From contig JADGPO010000147.1 of assembly GCA_017882405.1 (NCBI GenBank), positions 14,973 to 78,972 of the forward strand: DNA of 64,000 bases, given 5' to 3'. The notes beneath the pieces are model-generated. The model searched no databases, was not told where the DNA came from, and saw only the letters and a list, made by a program, of their open reading frames with translations. The DNA comes from Solirubrobacteraceae bacterium. GTDB taxonomy: Bacteria; Actinomycetota; Thermoleophilia; Solirubrobacterales; Solirubrobacteraceae. Positions 45,273 through 53,337 of the stretch are shown here, one piece after another (positions within the stretch are counted from its first letter, which is position 1; each line of letters starts with the position of its first letter). A program made the position numbers and the translations under genes.

Positions 45273-46427
45273 TCAGCGGAGCGGCGCTCGCCGGGGATCG
45301 AGCAGCTCGTTGAGCCATTCGGCGACGATCTTCGGCTGCGCGCCACCGGCCGCTTCGGCCGACAGCTCTGACTGAAAGGCATGGCCCCCCACGAGCTGCG
45401 CGCCCAGGCGCAGGGGCAGACCACCGGTGAGCAGCAACCCCTCGAGCCGCGGGCGAAACGGCCGAGGGTGCAGCGGCGCCCCGACGCGCGCCGCGATCGC
45501 GCGGGCGACCACCTCGGCCTGCTGAGCGGCCAATCCGCCGTGCTTGACCGGGAAGTCCGTGGCGTCGCCGGCGGCGAACACCCGCTCCTCACCCCGCACT
45601 CGGCAGAGATGGTCGATCGGGATGAACCCCCCGTCAACGCTGGGCAGACCCCGCAGATGCGGTCCGATCAGCTCCGGAAGCGCCAGCGCGCGATCGACCG
45701 CCAGCCGCCAAGAGCGATCGGCGATCTCCATGCGCCCGGAGCTGGCCGGTTCGTGCTCGACGATGACTTGGCCACGCTCGGGAACCTCAGCGTGTGCCCT
45801 CGTGAAGAGCTCGATGCCGAGCTCGGCGAGCAGGCTCCTCATGCCGGCGCTGGCACGCTCGCCGAACACCTGGAGCGGCGCCAGTTCGGGAGTGACGATC
45901 GTCAGGTCCAGCGTCCGTCCGGCTTCGGCACCCACGGTGGCTGTCATCAGAGCCGCCTCGTAGAGCGGCAGCGGCCAGCTCGCTCGGTCGTGGCCGACGA
46001 ACGCCAGGCGCTGGACCCGGCCGGCCTGGACCTCGGCCACCAGCTCCTCGAGCGACGGCGCGGCCCGGTCATCGATCGTCACGGCGTGCTCATAGCGAAC
46101 CCGCGTGGAGGCGCCCACGCAGATCACCAGCGCGTCGTAGCTCAACCGCGGGCCCGCCGCCGTGTGCAGGACCTGCGCCTCGCGATCCACCCAGCCCGCA
46201 CGATCCGGCACCAGGTCCGCTCCGACGCGATCGGCGATCTGCTCCAGCGGGACACGCGGCGGCTCGGGATAGCCAAAGGCGCACGCCGGCACGAGCGGTC
46301 GATAGACGAACTGATCGTCGGGAGCGACGAGCGTCAGGTTGACCCGCGGACCGGCAAGCTCGTTCAGGGCGGCGGCGACCTCGAGGGCGGCGACCCCGCC
46401 GCCGCAGATCACGACCTCGTGGGTCAT
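45273..46427 (-). CDS. NDH-2/SQR-fold FAD oxidoreductase
   Basis: A 384-residue flavoprotein. VVICGGGVAALEVAAALNEL binds FAD; LSYDALVICVGASTR and ERVFAAGDATDFPVKHGGLA (second FAD site, DxT and quinone-side region) fit NDH-2/SQR enzymes. No paired redox cysteines are seen. Its ATG overlaps the stop of a tandem USP, so the flavoprotein and stress protein are co-produced. It is related to the proteins at 43655 and 49197. Confidence 0.8.
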   Translation of the reverse strand: MTHEVVICGGGVAALEVAAALNELAGPRVNLTLVAPDDQFVYRPLVPACAFGYPEPPRVPLEQIADRVGADLVPDRAGWVDREAQVLHTAAGPRLSYDALVICVGASTRVRYEHAVTIDDRAAPSLEELVAEVQAGRVQRLAFVGHDRASWPLPLYEAALMTATVGAEAGRTLDLTIVTPELAPLQVFGERASAGMRSLLAELGIELFTRAHAEVPERGQVIVEHEPASSGRMEIADRSWRLAVDRALALPELIGPHLRGLPSVDGGFIPIDHLCRVRGEERVFAAGDATDFPVKHGGLAAQQAEVVARAIAARVGAPLHPRPFRPRLEGLLLTGGLPLRLGAQLVGGHAFQSELSAEAAGGAQPKIVAEWLNELLDPRRAPLR

Positions 46428-47347
46428 TCGTGTGTGTCTGCGGGCCGTGGCACGATCAGCAGCGGACATCGTGAGCCGTGGACCAGGCCCTCGCCGGTGC
46501 CGCCCAGCAGCAGCCGGGCCAGCGGTCCCCACCGTCGCGATCCGATGACGAGCAGGTCAAGCTCGGCGGAGAGCTCGCGCAACTCCTCCGCTGAGCGTCC
46601 GCGCGTGATCTCGACGGTCGCCTTGATCTTCAAATCCGAGATTGCCCCCTCGATCTGCCTCTCCAGATCCCCGGCCTCGTCATCCATGACCTCTGTCCAG
46701 GCCTGCATGATCGCGCCCATCCACACGTGCGGCCACCCCAGCGCCGGGACGCGATCGTCGATCACGCCGCGCACGACGAGCTCGGCGTCACTACCGCGGA
46801 CCAGCGTGGCGGCGGCGGCGAGTGCCGTCGCGGCCTCGGGGCCCCCGTCGAAGCCCACTCCGATGCGCCCCAGCTGGAAATCGGGGTGAGCACTGAGCCC
46901 GCGCGGCGCGATCGCCAGCGCCCCCTGGAGGCCGTCGAGCAGCTGGCGAACATTGTGGCCAACGGACACCTCGCCCGCGGGTCCGTGTGAGCGCGAGCCG
47001 ACCACGACCAGCTGACGGTGCTCTGTGCGGGCGAGCCGCCGAATCCCCCGAGCCACCGAGAGGTCGGTGGTGATCGCCGTGCGAGCCCCAGAAGCGTCGA
47101 CGGCGCGGATGCGCGAGAGCATCGTCTCGGTCTCGCGGCGCGCGCGGCGCTGGTCGGCGCCGGGGAGCAGGAGCGGCAGCTCGGGTTCAACCGTCATCAA
47201 CATGAGGTCACCGTCGGTGGCCGCGGCGATCCTGGACGCGAGCAGCGCGGCATCCCGCGACTGTGCCCCCGGGTCGACGCCGACGGCGATGTGGCGCAGC
47301 TCGGTGATCGGGCACGCTGTGGTGTGGGATGCGGTCTCTCTGCTCAT
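46424..47347 (-). CDS. Tandem-domain universal stress protein
   Basis: A 307-residue protein with two UspA domains; loops GSRSHGPAGEVSVGHNVRQ and GSRRWGPLARLLLGGTGEG. It is transcribed with the flavoprotein at 45273 (ATGA). Its promoter region is shared with the divergent deacetylase gene and carries an island element. Confidence 0.88.
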   Translation of the reverse strand: MSRETASHTTACPITELRHIAVGVDPGAQSRDAALLASRIAAATDGDLMLMTVEPELPLLLPGADQRRARRETETMLSRIRAVDASGARTAITTDLSVARGIRRLARTEHRQLVVVGSRSHGPAGEVSVGHNVRQLLDGLQGALAIAPRGLSAHPDFQLGRIGVGFDGGPEAATALAAAATLVRGSDAELVVRGVIDDRVPALGWPHVWMGAIMQAWTEVMDDEAGDLERQIEGAISDLKIKATVEITRGRSAEELRELSAELDLLVIGSRRWGPLARLLLGGTGEGLVHGSRCPLLIVPRPADTHE

Positions 47348-47380
47348 CGCTAGATCCAATCCTTGTCGCCGACGGTCTCC

Positions 47381-47395
47381 ATCCGTAGGCGACCG
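47381..47395 (+). promoter_or_regulatory. Recurrent island element ATCCGTAGGCGACC
   Basis: A copy of the shared element in the divergent region between a tandem USP (minus) and the deacetylase (plus, start 132 bases downstream). Confidence 0.45.
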
Positions 47396-47513
47396 CAATG
47401 GCCGGTGGGCAAGCAGCCGATCGACAATCCGGCAGCTGGTGTCAGGCGCGTCCAGACGCCGCCGGAAAGGCAGTTATAAAGTCGTGGGCCCTTGGCGTCG
47501 AGGTCGCCGACCG

Positions 47514-48524
47514 ATGCTCTACATCCACCATCCCTCTTCGCTGTCCCATGATCCGCAGGCGCTGTCGCCTGAGCACCCGGACGCTCCCGCGCGATTGGCG
47601 GCGATCGAGTCGGCGCTCGTCGTCGCCGGCATCGACCTCCAGCGTCTGGAGGCTCCTCCCGCGCAGCACGACGAGCTGAGGCTGGTGCACACCGAGCAGC
47701 ACGTGTCGTTCATCCGCGCGCTCTGCCGGTCAGGCGGAGGGCAGATCGATGCCGACACCTATGTTGGCGAAGCCTCCTATGGAGCGGCGCTCCACGCTGC
47801 CGGCGGTGCCTGCGAGCTGGTGCGGATGCTGACCTCGGGCATGGCCGAAACGGGATTCTGCGCGCTGCGGCCCGCGGGACACCATGCCGAGCGCGACCGG
47901 GCGATGGGCTTTTGCCTGTTCAACAACATGGCGATCGCCGTCGAGCACGCCATCCGCGAGCGCGGGATCCGGCGGGTGATGGTGATCGACTGGGACGTGC
48001 ACCACGGTAACGGCACCGCCGAGATCTTTCGCCGGCGCGCGGACGTGCTGGTCGCGGACATCCACCAGGCCGGACTGTTCCCCGGCACAGGCGCGCTGGC
48101 TGACAGCGGCTCGGGACCCGGGCAGGGCTACACGGTCAACCTGCCGGTGCCGCGCGGGTCTGACGAGGAGGTCTGGCTGTCGCTGCTCGAGCACCTGATC
48201 GTGCCGATCGGGCTCGAGTACGAGCCCCAGCTGGTGCTGGTGTCCGCGGGCTTTGACGCGCACGAGGCCGATCCACTGGGGGAGTGTCGACTGCGGAGCA
48301 GCTCCTTCGGGCAGATGGCCTGCCACGTCCGTGACCTTGCCGGTCGTCTGGGCGTGCCGGTGGGGGCAGTGCTGGAAGGCGGCTATGACCTCGCAGCGCT
48401 CGCCGAGAGCGCGGTGGCCACGATCGCCGCCTTGGGCGGCGTCGGCGAGGTGGAGTCGGCCGCGCCCGACGCGCTGGTCACGCCGCGTGTCGCCTCGCAT
48501 CTGGCTCACCGCTGGACCCTGTGA
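47514..48524 (+). CDS. Histone-deacetylase-family amidohydrolase (AcuC-like)
   Basis: A 336-residue zinc deacetylase. Active-site elements are PAGHHAERDRAMGFC (tandem His near 123), DWDVHHGNGTAEIF (zinc Asp and His, near 160), SAGFDAHEADPLGE (second zinc Asp) and LEGGYDLAAL (catalytic Tyr). All are intact. Bacterial members deacetylate acetylated proteins (AcuC on acetyl-CoA synthetase), polyamines or acetoin-pathway substrates. The presence of a Pat-like acetyltransferase 6 kb away suggests a reversible acetylation pair (inference). Confidence 0.9.
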   Translation: MLYIHHPSSLSHDPQALSPEHPDAPARLAAIESALVVAGIDLQRLEAPPAQHDELRLVHTEQHVSFIRALCRSGGGQIDADTYVGEASYGAALHAAGGACELVRMLTSGMAETGFCALRPAGHHAERDRAMGFCLFNNMAIAVEHAIRERGIRRVMVIDWDVHHGNGTAEIFRRRADVLVADIHQAGLFPGTGALADSGSGPGQGYTVNLPVPRGSDEEVWLSLLEHLIVPIGLEYEPQLVLVSAGFDAHEADPLGECRLRSSSFGQMACHVRDLAGRLGVPVGAVLEGGYDLAALAESAVATIAALGGVGEVESAAPDALVTPRVASHLAHRWTL

Positions 48525-48638
48525 CCCCGGTGGCGCGTACCCGCCACGGACGGAGTCTGCGGGATCCCCGCCTTGGCCGCCGACAGCGGGGGCGCCACCC
48601 TGGAGCCCTGATGACACAGACCACCAAGGCGAGTGGCG

Positions 48639-49118
48639 ATGTTTGAGACGATCGTGTGGGCCAGCGACGGATCGGCCCACAGCAACCTGTGCCTGCCCTA
48701 TGTCCGCGACCTCGGCGAGCGGTACGCGAGCTCGATGATCATCGTGCACGTAATCGAAGAGCTCGCCGTCGGAGCGCTTCGCGGTCCGGAGGTGCACGCC
48801 TACGAGGACCGAACGGTCGCCAAGCTCAAGGCACAGACGTTGGCGCTGCGCCGTCGGGGCATCCCCGCCTCCCTGCACGTCATCCGCGGAGCGACCGGCC
48901 ATTGCGCCCGCCACGTCGCCGACGTGGCGGGCAGCGTCGACGCCGACCTGATGATCTGCGGCTCGCGAGGCCGCGCGCCCGCGTCCGGCGCGTTGCTGGG
49001 CAGCTTCAGCCTTCGCCTTCTCGCAGCGTCGCCGTGCCCAGTGCTCGTCGTGGTCGACGGTAGCTCGCCACGGCCGCGTGTGGGCGAACCGGTGACCGGG
49101 TCGGCGACCCCCGCCTGA
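48639..49118 (+). CDS. Universal stress protein, single domain
   Basis: A 159-residue UspA protein (MFETIVWASDGSAHSNLCLP). The loop is GSRGRAPASGALLGSFSLR, where Phe follows the usual Gly-Ser. ATG 48639 was chosen over GTG 48633 because it fits paralogue starts. Likely in one transcript with the deacetylase, 114 bases upstream. Confidence 0.88.
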   Translation: MFETIVWASDGSAHSNLCLPYVRDLGERYASSMIIVHVIEELAVGALRGPEVHAYEDRTVAKLKAQTLALRRRGIPASLHVIRGATGHCARHVADVAGSVDADLMICGSRGRAPASGALLGSFSLRLLAASPCPVLVVVDGSSPRPRVGEPVTGSATPA

Positions 49119-49128
49119 GGGGCGGGGG
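49108..49128. terminator. GC hairpin overlapping a USP stop codon
   Basis: CCCCCGCC (49108-49115) pairs with GGCGGGGG (49121-49128) around TGAGG, so the USP stop codon sits in the loop. No T-tract follows. It lies between convergent genes. Confidence 0.5.
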
Positions 49129-49196
49129 CTGGTGCGTGAGGGGCGGGGGCGCGTGCCGACGGCGGCCGGCGCGGCGCGCGCCCGGCCGCTCAGCGC

Positions 49197-50363
49197 TCAG
49201 GCCGACGCCCCGGCGGTGGACGCCGACTGCACGAGATGGGGCGCGAGGTAGCGAGCGGCGATCTTCGGCGGTGAGAGCTCGTGCGGGACGCGCGCGAACA
49301 CCGATTCGCCTTCCGGACCCGGCCACGCCGGCCGAGCGCGCAGGTAACGAGGAGTACCACCTGTCATCAGCACTCCCTCGATGGAGGGCGAGAACGGCTG
49401 CGCCTGCACCGGCGCGCCCGCGACGTCGGCGATCGAGCGGGCTGCGACGTCGGCGAGCTGCGCAGCCACTCCCCCCTGCTTGATCGGGACATCAGTAGCG
49501 TCGCCCGCCGCCCACACGCGAGGAGCATCACGCACCTGGCCGAACTCGTCGACGGGCAGAAACCCGCCTCCGTCGCTGGTCAGCCCGTCCACCGCGGGCC
49601 CGCGGAGGCGCGGCAGGGCAACGATCCGGTCGACGTGCAGCGTGCGCCCGCCTGGATGCACGACCACCTCCTGGGACTGCGGGATCTCACAGTAGGCGGA
49701 GGTCACGATCTCGATGTGGCGCTCCGCCAGGAGGTCGGACACCGAGCGGCTGACCTGATTGCCGAAGACCTCGAGCGCCATCCGCTCGGGCGTCAGGAGC
49801 GTGATGTCGAGCTCGGTCTGCATGTCCCAGGCGCGCTCGGAGGCCATCAGCGCGAGCTCATAGCCCGGGAACGGCCACGGCAGGGGCGCTGGTAGGACGA
49901 CCGCCATGCTATGCGTGTAGCCCTCCTCGACGTCCTGCACCAGCCCGTGGAGCAGCTCGTCAATGCGGGCATCGTCGAACTGGGTGGCATGCTCAAAGGC
50001 CGGCTCGGCGGTCGCGCCGGTCGCCACCAGGAGAGCGTCGTAGGGCAACTCGGTCCCCTCGACGGTGCGCGCGACCCGCTGCTCGACGTCGACCTGGGCG
50101 AGCGTGCCCCGCACCAGTTGGGCTCCGGCTGCGGCCGTCAGCCCGGCGAGCCCGTAGTGCTCAGCGTGCCCGCGGTTGAACGGCTCTCCGATCGACAGCG
50201 GCCGGTAGACGAAGTCCTCGCTGCCCGACAGCACCGTGATGGCAACGCGGTCGCCGGCGAGGTCGCGCAGCGCAAAGGCGGCTTCCAGGCCGGCGACGCC
50301 GCCGCCGGCGATCAGCACCGCGAACCGCTCGCCGTGCTCCTCGCTTGAAGTGCGATCGATCAT
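49197..50363 (-). CDS. NDH-2/SQR-fold FAD oxidoreductase
   Basis: A 388-residue flavoprotein with VLIAGGGVAGLEAAFALRDL (FAD), LPYDALLVATGATAEPAFEH, and PRVWAAGDATDVPIKQGGVA. Closely related in layout to the protein at 45273. It contains a single notable cysteine (SAYCEIP), so classical sulfide oxidation is unlikely. It is divergent from a CBS protein, with one island element between them. Confidence 0.82.
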   Translation of the reverse strand: MIDRTSSEEHGERFAVLIAGGGVAGLEAAFALRDLAGDRVAITVLSGSEDFVYRPLSIGEPFNRGHAEHYGLAGLTAAAGAQLVRGTLAQVDVEQRVARTVEGTELPYDALLVATGATAEPAFEHATQFDDARIDELLHGLVQDVEEGYTHSMAVVLPAPLPWPFPGYELALMASERAWDMQTELDITLLTPERMALEVFGNQVSRSVSDLLAERHIEIVTSAYCEIPQSQEVVVHPGGRTLHVDRIVALPRLRGPAVDGLTSDGGGFLPVDEFGQVRDAPRVWAAGDATDVPIKQGGVAAQLADVAARSIADVAGAPVQAQPFSPSIEGVLMTGGTPRYLRARPAWPGPEGESVFARVPHELSPPKIAARYLAPHLVQSASTAGASA

Positions 50364-50421
50364 GGTTGTTGCTCCTTGTGAGATGGTTGCTGGGATTGAA
50401 CAACGAGCACACCATCCGCGT

Positions 50422-50437
50422 CTCCGTAGTTCGCGCC
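50422..50437 (+). promoter_or_regulatory. Recurrent island element CTCCGTAGTTCGCGCC
   Basis: A copy of the shared element in a divergent promoter region. Its TCCGTAG core begins 73 bases before the CBS start at 50496. Confidence 0.45.
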
Positions 50438-50495
50438 CGGTACATCGCGGCGCGCCCCTGATGGCCGCCCGTCCGGCGCGCGAAAAGCTGCCGGC

Positions 50496-50924
50496 ATGCT
50501 CAGCTTCAGCTCAGACGCCCTGGACCGGGTGCGCATCGGGGACTGCATGCGGCACCCCATCCTCAGTTGCGATCCCGAGACGCCGATCATCGACGTCGCC
50601 GCGCTGATGTCCGACCGCTACGTGCACGCCCTCCTCGTGCGCGGCGACGGCCGCCGGCCCTCAGCGATCGTCACCGACAGAGATGTGATGGCCGCCATCG
50701 CCTGCAAGGGCGACGCCTTCACCGCTCGTGACGTCGCCGCCGGCGAGCTGCTGACCGCGCCGAGCGCGAGCTCGCTGCGTCACGCCGCTGAGCTCATGGC
50801 CGAGCACGGCACGTCACATCTCGTGGTGGTCGACGAGTCCAGCGGCCAACCGGTGGGGGTCCTGTCGACCACCGACATCATGGCCGCCTACGCGATCGCC
50901 CGTTCCGTGCCGAACGCCTCGTGA
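50496..50924 (+). CDS. CBS-pair protein (Hrp1-like size)
   Basis: A 142-residue protein consisting of one CBS pair: IGDCMRHPILSCDPETPIID ... SAIVTDRDVMAAI and ASSLRHAAELMAEHGTSHLV ... GVLSTTDIMAAY. Size and build resemble Hrp1 (Rv2626c) of the mycobacterial dormancy regulon. An adenine-nucleotide sensing role is likely. Its stop overlaps the following fragment (GTGA). Confidence 0.88.
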   Translation: MLSFSSDALDRVRIGDCMRHPILSCDPETPIIDVAALMSDRYVHALLVRGDGRRPSAIVTDRDVMAAIACKGDAFTARDVAAGELLTAPSASSLRHAAELMAEHGTSHLVVVDESSGQPVGVLSTTDIMAAYAIARSVPNAS

Positions 50925-51123
50925 ACACCCTTGACGCGCCGCTTGCCGCCCGCCTGCTGCCGCGGATGCTCGAGCACTGCGGCGACCGCGGGGTGCTGGT
51001 GATCACCCACGACTGCACGACCTCGTCCAACAGGCCGATTGCGCGGTCATCGTCGTTCCCTCACCCGCGGTCTGCGAGCGACGCCGGGAAAGGCATCGCG
51101 CGTCTGCCGCCGCAATGGCGTAG
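50921..51123 (+). pseudogene. Chimeric scar: CydC-like ABC ATPase end joined to a USP end
   Basis: From GTG 50921 the frame reads NTLDAPLAARLLPRMLEHCG then DRGVLVITHD, the D-loop to H-loop region of a CydC-type ABC ATPase. From about 51010 a different frame reads HDLVQQADCAVIVVPSPAV then CERRRERHRA to a TAG at 51121, which is the C terminus of a USP like that at 35109. Two unrelated gene ends are therefore fused out of frame near 51010-51020, consistent with a deletion that removed everything between them. Confidence 0.7.
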
Positions 51124-51162
51124 GGCCCCCTCGTTTGTTGGCGATGGTCCTCCGCTCGGGCT

Positions 51163-52626
51163 CTACTTCGCCGTGGGGGCCCCGCTGGCTCCAGCGTTGG
51201 GATTGCGGTGTACGACCAGCCAAGCGATCGCGGCGGCCAGCACCAGCAATCCGAGGGCGAGGTACGGAAAGGCGTTGTAGGGCGAGGGCTGACCAGGAGC
51301 GCACAGCTCGATGAACGGCACGATCAGGACAGCCGATCCCGCGGCCGGAATGACGACGTGTCGGATCGGGGAGAACGTCGCGCGGTGGCGGCGCCACATG
51401 AACACCGGCAGCGACAGGTTGGTCAGCACGTAGACGACCAGGATCACGATCGTGCCCATGGTGGAGCACTCGGCGTAGAGGCCGACGGGATTCAATGATC
51501 GCGTGTGTCCGCTGATCGCGTGCGTGAGCCACCAGACGCCGATGATGCCCAGGCCGATGGCGGCCATCGCGATGAGCGCGTTGACCGGGGTGTTCGTCGG
51601 TTGGCGCAGACGTCCGAGCGGCGACGGCAGCAGCCCGGACCTTCCCCCGTCGTAGAGCATCCGCGCCTGAGAGCTGGCACCGGCCATCAGCGCGGCCAGC
51701 ACGGACACGATCCCGGCGATCCACGCCAGCACGGCTACGCCGCCCAGGTCGTGGTCGGCGACCGTGAGGAACGGCACCGAGGTACGGCCGATTGAGGTGA
51801 CGTCATAGTGAAAGCCGGTGATGGTGGCATAGGCGAAGAGTACGAACAGCACCGTCGCGATCGCGATCGAGAGAAAGAGGGCACGGGGGACCGTGCGAGT
51901 CGGGTCGCGGCACTCTTCCGCCAGGGCCGGGCCGTTCTCCCAGCCGATGAACATGTACAGCGCCAACGGAAAGCCCCGTGACAGGCCGGTGAGGCCTCCG
52001 GAGAGATGGGCCCACGAGAAGGGCGCGCCTGACAAGTGGCTGCCCTGATCGACGAGAGCGATGACGCAGACGGCCACCATCACCGCAACCTGTGCGACGA
52101 GAGCGACGCCCACGGCGGACGTCGAGAGCTTGACGCCCCGCGCTGCAACCCAGATGGCCGCGACGGTGAACACCATCGCCAGCGGCTCCCAGGGCACGTG
52201 CACCGAGGTGTAATGGTCAAGCGTCATCGTCACCATCCCGCCCGACATGGTGAACACCCCAGCCATGGCAACCGTGTAGCCGACGGTGACCAGCAGCGCG
52301 GTCACCGCACCGGCTCTCGCCCCCAACCCGGACTCCACGTAGGTGATGAAGCTCCCGGCCGACGGTTCAGCGCGCGTGAACTCGGCGACCACCGCCGCCA
52401 AGAAGACGACCGCGACCCCGGCGGCCAGGATCGTCAGGGGCGCCGCGACGCCGGCGGTCACCGCGATCACTCCGAACGCGAAGTAGAAGTCGATTCCAGG
52501 ACCGATGTTGGCAACGGTGGAGACCGTCAGGTCTCTCGTCCCGAGCTGGCCGGCCTTGAGTCGCCCCTCGGTTGATCGAGGACCAGCCTCTCCGGGCCTG
52601 AGCGCAATGCCAGAGGCCGGCGTCAC
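51163..52626 (-). CDS. APC-superfamily amino-acid permease
   Basis: A 487-residue protein with about 12 TM helices. TVANIGPGIDFYFAFGVIAV is the substrate-binding broken TM1 of APC transporters and YMFIGWENGPALAEECRDPT is the conserved TM6/loop. It probably takes up amino acids or polyamines. GTG start at 52626. A possible 32-codon reading frame upstream ends by GTGA overlap at this start, but coding evidence for it is weak. Confidence 0.9.
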   Translation of the reverse strand: MTPASGIALRPGEAGPRSTEGRLKAGQLGTRDLTVSTVANIGPGIDFYFAFGVIAVTAGVAAPLTILAAGVAVVFLAAVVAEFTRAEPSAGSFITYVESGLGARAGAVTALLVTVGYTVAMAGVFTMSGGMVTMTLDHYTSVHVPWEPLAMVFTVAAIWVAARGVKLSTSAVGVALVAQVAVMVAVCVIALVDQGSHLSGAPFSWAHLSGGLTGLSRGFPLALYMFIGWENGPALAEECRDPTRTVPRALFLSIAIATVLFVLFAYATITGFHYDVTSIGRTSVPFLTVADHDLGGVAVLAWIAGIVSVLAALMAGASSQARMLYDGGRSGLLPSPLGRLRQPTNTPVNALIAMAAIGLGIIGVWWLTHAISGHTRSLNPVGLYAECSTMGTIVILVVYVLTNLSLPVFMWRRHRATFSPIRHVVIPAAGSAVLIVPFIELCAPGQPSPYNAFPYLALGLLVLAAAIAWLVVHRNPNAGASGAPTAK

Positions 52627-52771
52627 CGCGCCCCGCCAACCGTGCTCACATCCCGGGCCGGGGTCGGCCCACCGTCCTCAGACCGGGCCCCGAGCGCCAC
52701 GTGGAGCACCATCGAGGCCATGGCCCAACTCTAGACCTCCAGCGGGCGCTGCGATCGATCCCAGCGAGCAG

Positions 52772-53335
52772 TCATGGGCTCCGAACTGAGAGCGTCCTCG
52801 CGTGTCTCGAAGGGAACACCCGATAGGTGAACAGGAAGGCCACCGGCACAGTGAGCAGGGTGAGCAGAGCGATCATCCACGGATGGCGCGCGTCGGTACC
52901 CGCCCCCGCCACGTGCACCACCGCCAACCCGTAGGCGAGGATCGTGAAGCGGTGCATCATCCGCCACGTCCGGGTCCCGATCCAGCGGCGAACGTAGAAC
53001 GTGAGGCCGAGGGTGGCCGCGGTCCAGCCGGCGATGATGCCCAAGCCGGTGAACACCGGTCGATAGCTCATCGTGAAGGGGACCGCGATCCCGGCAAGAC
53101 CCGGGCGCAGATAGCTGTCGAAGAGCAGCAGGCCGCCGTGGACGACGATCAAGCCCAATGTGACGAGCGTCGTGGCCTCGTGCGCCCGCTTGAGCTTGGC
53201 CGGAAGGCCGGGCCGGCGCACGATTCGTGTGGACATCGCCAGGCCCAGAAGCACCGAGGCGGTGAGGCCGAGGAGCGCGGTGATCCCGAACGCTCGGCTG
53301 GCCAGCCAGAACGCCTGATGCATGGCAGTGGTCAT
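52772..53335 (-). CDS. Ferric-reductase-like (FRD) heme membrane protein, cassette 1
   Basis: A 187-residue protein with about five to six TM helices. Four His residues fall in two pairs, H52/H66 (RAHEAT, VVHGG) and H128/H141 (MMHRFT, VVHVAG), with the 13-14-residue spacing that binds two b hemes in ferric-reductase/MsrQ-type domains. No NAD or FAD domain is attached. It starts 2 bases after the ApbE stop. It is paralogous to the protein at 56830-57510 (shared FTGLGI ... YVRRWIGTRTWRMMHR). I infer transmembrane electron transfer to a flavinylated partner. Confidence 0.85.
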   Translation of the reverse strand: MTTAMHQAFWLASRAFGITALLGLTASVLLGLAMSTRIVRRPGLPAKLKRAHEATTLVTLGLIVVHGGLLLFDSYLRPGLAGIAVPFTMSYRPVFTGLGIIAGWTAATLGLTFYVRRWIGTRTWRMMHRFTILAYGLAVVHVAGAGTDARHPWMIALLTLLTVPVAFLFTYRVFPSRHARTLSVRSP

Positions 53336-53337
53336 GG

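Noticed and set aside
43655..50363. Calling the three flavoproteins sulfide:quinone reductases
   Set aside because: The conserved redox cysteines of that family are not at the expected sites.
15855..50495. Canonical mycobacterial DosR box (GGGACTWWAGTCCC)
   Set aside because: No good match was found by eye upstream of the island genes. The recurrent TCCGTAG element shares at most a GGACTA-like half on its reverse strand.
52625..52721. A 32-codon frame ending in GTGA overlap with the permease start
   Set aside because: It has no recognisable domain and no clear ribosome site; the overlap alone is not enough.
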